From the IMG/VR virus record IMGVR_UViG_3300027710_000134, positions 1 to 24,055 of that record: 24,055 bases of DNA; one strand, written 5' to 3'. The notes below the pieces were generated by a model. It had not been told where the DNA came from, did no database searches, and saw only the letters and a program-made list of their open reading frames with translations. Source of the stretch: a virus. Positions 21,552-24,055 of this stretch are shown in pieces (the first letter of the stretch is position 1; each line of letters opens with the position of its first letter). Made by a program: the position numbers and the translations under genes.

Positions 21552-22733
21552 ATGAACATCGAAGATCTTGTTATTTCGTTAACTTATTCTAACATTGCCA
21601 TGAACGCATGGGATCAAAAGTTGGTCCATAGCTTCTACGACCAAATTACACAAGGGTCAGGCTTCACTGAAAAGCAAAGTTCTCTGGCAATTAAGACATT
21701 GCAGAGGCATGCCGCTATGCTATCGGGGTTTGTTAAGCAAGATGTTTCAACTTTTCTAAAAAATCCTGTTTTTAGACTTCCTATTCGAAAAATTAGTAAT
21801 GCCAAGAAGATGTCTATCATCTCACATCCGGTATACACAAAAATAATCACCGCAACATTTCCTTATAATGATGCAACGGTTGATAAAATTCGGAAGAGTA
21901 AGGATGACATTGGGTTTGCACAATGGAACAAGGAAGAAAAAGCATGGAATTTTGCACTTTCCGAAAATGCACTACAACTTCTTATGGAATTATTTGATCT
22001 ATCAGAATTTGAAATGGATGCCGACCTTGCTGAGTTGTTCCAACAGACAACAAATATACATGCCAACATGGAAAAATACATCCCTATGTTGGTCATTGAA
22101 AATATGGTACCAAAAATTGTCAATTCTGCGGCAAATATGCCAGAATTAACAACTACAGATATTTTACATTCGATGTTCGAAGCACGTAGGCGAGGTATCT
22201 CTACATGGGATGAAACAATTTCTAACTTTTTAGAAAGTGACGAAGTTGATTCTGTTACAAGGGCTTTCTTAAAAACTGATCTTGGTGAAAGTTTCCACAT
22301 TGACAGCGAAATTCATGAAATTTCGTGCCTAGAAAATTTTGTCAAACATATGGGTCCATGTCTTGTTGTAATTCCAGGTGGTAGTGAGCTTGATACAACT
22401 TGTACTGCTTACGAATTTTTATCTGGCATAGGTATTAAGAATAATGAAATGAGCGTTATGTTCAGACTACCATCTGGTCCTTCCGAAATTTTCAATAAAT
22501 TTGTCAAAGATAACGAATTAAATTCTCCTATCACAGAGGATACAAAAATTGTATTTGTCAGTAGCAAATTGCCTAAGCCTGTGTTAAAATCTAAGATTAA
22601 GTTTAACGGCATCATCAATCTAGGGTTCAGTAATGTACATTATACCATGAGAGATTTTGTGGGAAAACACGAAAATTTGGTATTTTATTCCAAGAAAAAA
22701 CAACAAAGGGAAATGACGTTTGCCTTCATGTAA
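21552..22733 (+). CDS. Unknown replication-region protein with HARP-like segment (393 aa)
   Basis: The N-terminal 80 residues are helical (WDQKLVHSFYDQI, FTEKQSSLAIKTLQRH, then NPVFRLPIRKI). Residues 97-148, with ITATFPYNDATVDKIRKSK and GFAQWNKEEKAWNFALSENA, recall the HARP module that binds DNA forks in annealing helicases: a 'FPYN' strand, then a 'W-x-x-x-x-x-x-W-x-F-x-L' strand. The C-terminal half has a Rossmann-like look (CLVVIPGG, TKIVFVSSK, GIINLGFSN), but no Walker A, DExH or other helicase motifs. It may be an inactive helicase relative or a UvsW partner. UvsW starts inside its last codons. A downstream Met at 21600 is an alternative start. Function is unknown. Confidence 0.55.
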   Translation: MNIEDLVISLTYSNIAMNAWDQKLVHSFYDQITQGSGFTEKQSSLAIKTLQRHAAMLSGFVKQDVSTFLKNPVFRLPIRKISNAKKMSIISHPVYTKIITATFPYNDATVDKIRKSKDDIGFAQWNKEEKAWNFALSENALQLLMELFDLSEFEMDADLAELFQQTTNIHANMEKYIPMLVIENMVPKIVNSAANMPELTTTDILHSMFEARRRGISTWDETISNFLESDEVDSVTRAFLKTDLGESFHIDSEIHEISCLENFVKHMGPCLVVIPGGSELDTTCTAYEFLSGIGIKNNEMSVMFRLPSGPSEIFNKFVKDNELNSPITEDTKIVFVSSKLPKPVLKSKIKFNGIINLGFSNVHYTMRDFVGKHENLVFYSKKKQQREMTFAFM

Positions 22734-24055
22734 AATTATAATTAAAGACGAGGTTAACATTAAGATTGAAAATCTAGATCTTGATGCACGTAAAGCATTG
22801 GTCAAGAAATTTAAGTATGAAGACCCAACTGCACGATTCAGACCGGCCTATAAATTAGGTCGTTGGGACGGCGCGATTAGTTTCTTTGGTTTAGGTGGCA
22901 CAACATATTTGTCAATGCTTCCGCAGGTGTTAGAATATCTTGAAAGCAAGAATTACTACATAGAAGTTGAAGATCTACGAAATCCGACCAACTTACAATT
23001 TGATAAAATTTCTGAGGATTTTTGGGGTGAAAACTGCTGGCCAGCTGGGCATCGATTTGCCGGAGAACCTATCAGACTTCGCGAAGATCAAGTTGAAGTT
23101 ATCAACAAGTTTTTAGAAAATCCTCAGTGCATTCAAGAAATTGCCACAGGTTTTGGCAAGACAATTACCACTGCGACATTGGCGAAAATTTGTGAAAAAT
23201 ACGGTCGAACCGTAACCATTGTTCCCAACAAAAGTCTTGTTGAACAAACCGAAGAAGACTTTATTAACGTTGGATTAGACGTTGGTGTATACTACGGCGA
23301 CAGAAAAAACTTAGACAAAACACATACAATCTGCACCTGGCAAAGTCTGAATATTTTGGATAAAAATTCCAAAAATATTGGTGAAGAAGAACTCCTAACA
23401 TTGGCAGAATTATTAGAAGGTGTTCAAACTGTTATGGTCGACGAAGTACACATGGCCAAGGCAGAAGTGTTGAAAAACTTGTTAACACGTAACTTAGCCA
23501 ATGCTCCAATACGTTGGGGATTAACCGGTACAGTACCTAAAGCAGATCACGAATTTCAGAGCATTCGTGCAAGTCTAGGAGAAGTTGTTCACCGTGTTAA
23601 AGCTCATGAATTGCAGGAAGCAGGAGTGCTTAGTGGATGTCACGTAAACATTATTCAGACTGCTGAGTGGAAAGAATTTGGTGGGTATGCAGAGGAGCTA
23701 AAATACCTTGTAACCAATACTGAAAGAATGACATACCTTGCGAATTTAATTAAAGGAATTTCCGAAACAGGAAATACATTGGTGCTTGTAGATAGGATTG
23801 AAAGCGGACATTTCCTACAAACACACCTAAGTGATTTATTTTCTGTCTTAGGCGAGAAGCCAGATGTAGCATTTGTATCAGGTGCTGTAAAAACGAAAGA
23901 TAGAAAAGAATCATATGACGAAATTAAGACTGCTGACAACAAGATTATTGTGGCGACTTACGGTGTGGCCGCTGTGGGTATTAATATCCCCCGTATTTTT
24001 AATATGGTTCTTCTTGAGCCCGGAAAGAGCTTTGTCCGGGTTATACAAAGCATTG
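22720..24055 (+). CDS. uvsW: UvsW helicase (3' end outside window)
   Basis: This SF2 helicase unwinds R-loops and branched DNA and regresses forks in T4. The frame has no ATG at its 5' end. TTG at 22720, preceded by AAAGGGA, is the best start and overlaps the previous gene by 14 bases; an in-frame TGA at 22714 rules out a longer start. The N-terminal domain has FRPAYKLGRWDGAISFF (40-56), matching the T4 'WDG' signature. Helicase motifs follow: RLREDQVEVIN (119-129, Q-motif-like), IATGFGKT (Walker A, 141-148), VMVDEVHMA (238-246, DEVH), WGLTGTVP (motif III), and late LVLVDRIES and IIVATYGVAAVGINI (motifs IV-V). The frame remains open to the window end at about residue 445 (T4: about 503). Confidence 0.92.
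   Translation, partial: MPSCKIIIKDEVNIKIENLDLDARKALVKKFKYEDPTARFRPAYKLGRWDGAISFFGLGGTTYLSMLPQVLEYLESKNYYIEVEDLRNPTNLQFDKISEDFWGENCWPAGHRFAGEPIRLREDQVEVINKFLENPQCIQEIATGFGKTITTATLAKICEKYGRTVTIVPNKSLVEQTEEDFINVGLDVGVYYGDRKNLDKTHTICTWQSLNILDKNSKNIGEEELLTLAELLEGVQTVMVDEVHMAKAEVLKNLLTRNLANAPIRWGLTGTVPKADHEFQSIRASLGEVVHRVKAHELQEAGVLSGCHVNIIQTAEWKEFGGYAEELKYLVTNTERMTYLANLIKGISETGNTLVLVDRIESGHFLQTHLSDLFSVLGEKPDVAFVSGAVKTKDRKESYDEIKTADNKIIVATYGVAAVGINIPRIFNMVLLEPGKSFVRVIQSI

Noticed and set aside
21863-22300. 145-aa leftward open frame opposite the HARP-like gene
   Set aside because: Low-complexity Ser-rich translation with no start signals. It is an antisense shadow.
22714-22800. UvsW as a frameshifted pseudogene because it lacks ATG
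   Set aside because: All helicase motifs are in one open frame, and a TTG with a good ribosome-binding site is available.
1-24055. tRNA genes, CRISPR arrays, insertion sequences, attachment sites
   Set aside because: Gaps are short and were checked by eye. No cloverleaf, direct-repeat array, transposase or integrase was seen.

Overview
The window is a stretch of a T4-like (contractile-tailed) bacteriophage genome. The evidence is a near-complete run of recognisable T4-family proteins: neck gp13 and gp14, tail-sheath terminator gp15, sheath gp18, tube gp19, head completion gp4, small and large terminase gp16/gp17, gp32 single-strand binding protein, UvsX recombinase and UvsW helicase. The DNA is AT-rich by eye, genes are tightly packed with ATGA-type overlaps, and NTAAATA late-promoter motifs precede many structural genes. 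The style of several accessory and hypothetical proteins suggests a marine phage of the cyanophage/pelagiphage kind. The host cannot be named from this window. No tRNA, rRNA, CRISPR array, insertion sequence or attachment site was seen, and no gene-free gap exceeds about 150 bases.

Layout. Bases 1-2388 (+): the 3' part of a multi-pass membrane transporter-like protein (DUF401-like), a 65-aa structural-type protein, an unknown 155-aa protein and a GT-A glycosyltransferase. Bases 2377-5385 (-): Nudix hydrolase, gp15 and gp14, running leftward from a late promoter that lies back-to-back with the one for gp13. Bases 5415-7239: gp13 (+), then an inserted metabolic gene (dNMP kinase, +, with its own sigma70-like promoter) facing an HNH-type nuclease gene (-). 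Bases 7338-14849 (+): gp18, gp19, a terminator, a tube-fold (gp54-like) protein, a small conserved protein, gp4, gp16 and two proteins with capsid-targeting-like peptides. Bases 14910-18594 (+): gp17 and a 693-aa unknown protein. Bases 18739-24055 (+): recombination/replication block with gp32, UvsX, an acidic 82-aa protein, a UvsY-position protein, a protein with a HARP-like segment, and UvsW (cut by the window end).

How it works together. The left and central blocks build the neck, tail and DNA-packaging apparatus. The right block runs recombination-dependent replication. dNMP kinase feeds nucleotide supply. Glycosyltransferase, Nudix hydrolase and the membrane transporter look like host-interaction or metabolic accessories.

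Most interesting signals. (1) Late-promoter motifs sit so close to six start codons that transcription is predicted to begin 0-2 nt from the AUG, implying leaderless late mRNAs. In two places the order is terminator, late promoter, AUG within about 45 bases. (2) A Trp/Tyr-Gly-Trp sequence module is repeated about five times in an enlarged sheath protein and recurs in gp14 and gp15. (3) Two proteins lie between the terminase subunits and carry peptides resembling the T4 capsid-targeting/prohead-protease signal, one of them internal. (4) gp13 and gp14 are divergent instead of co-directional.
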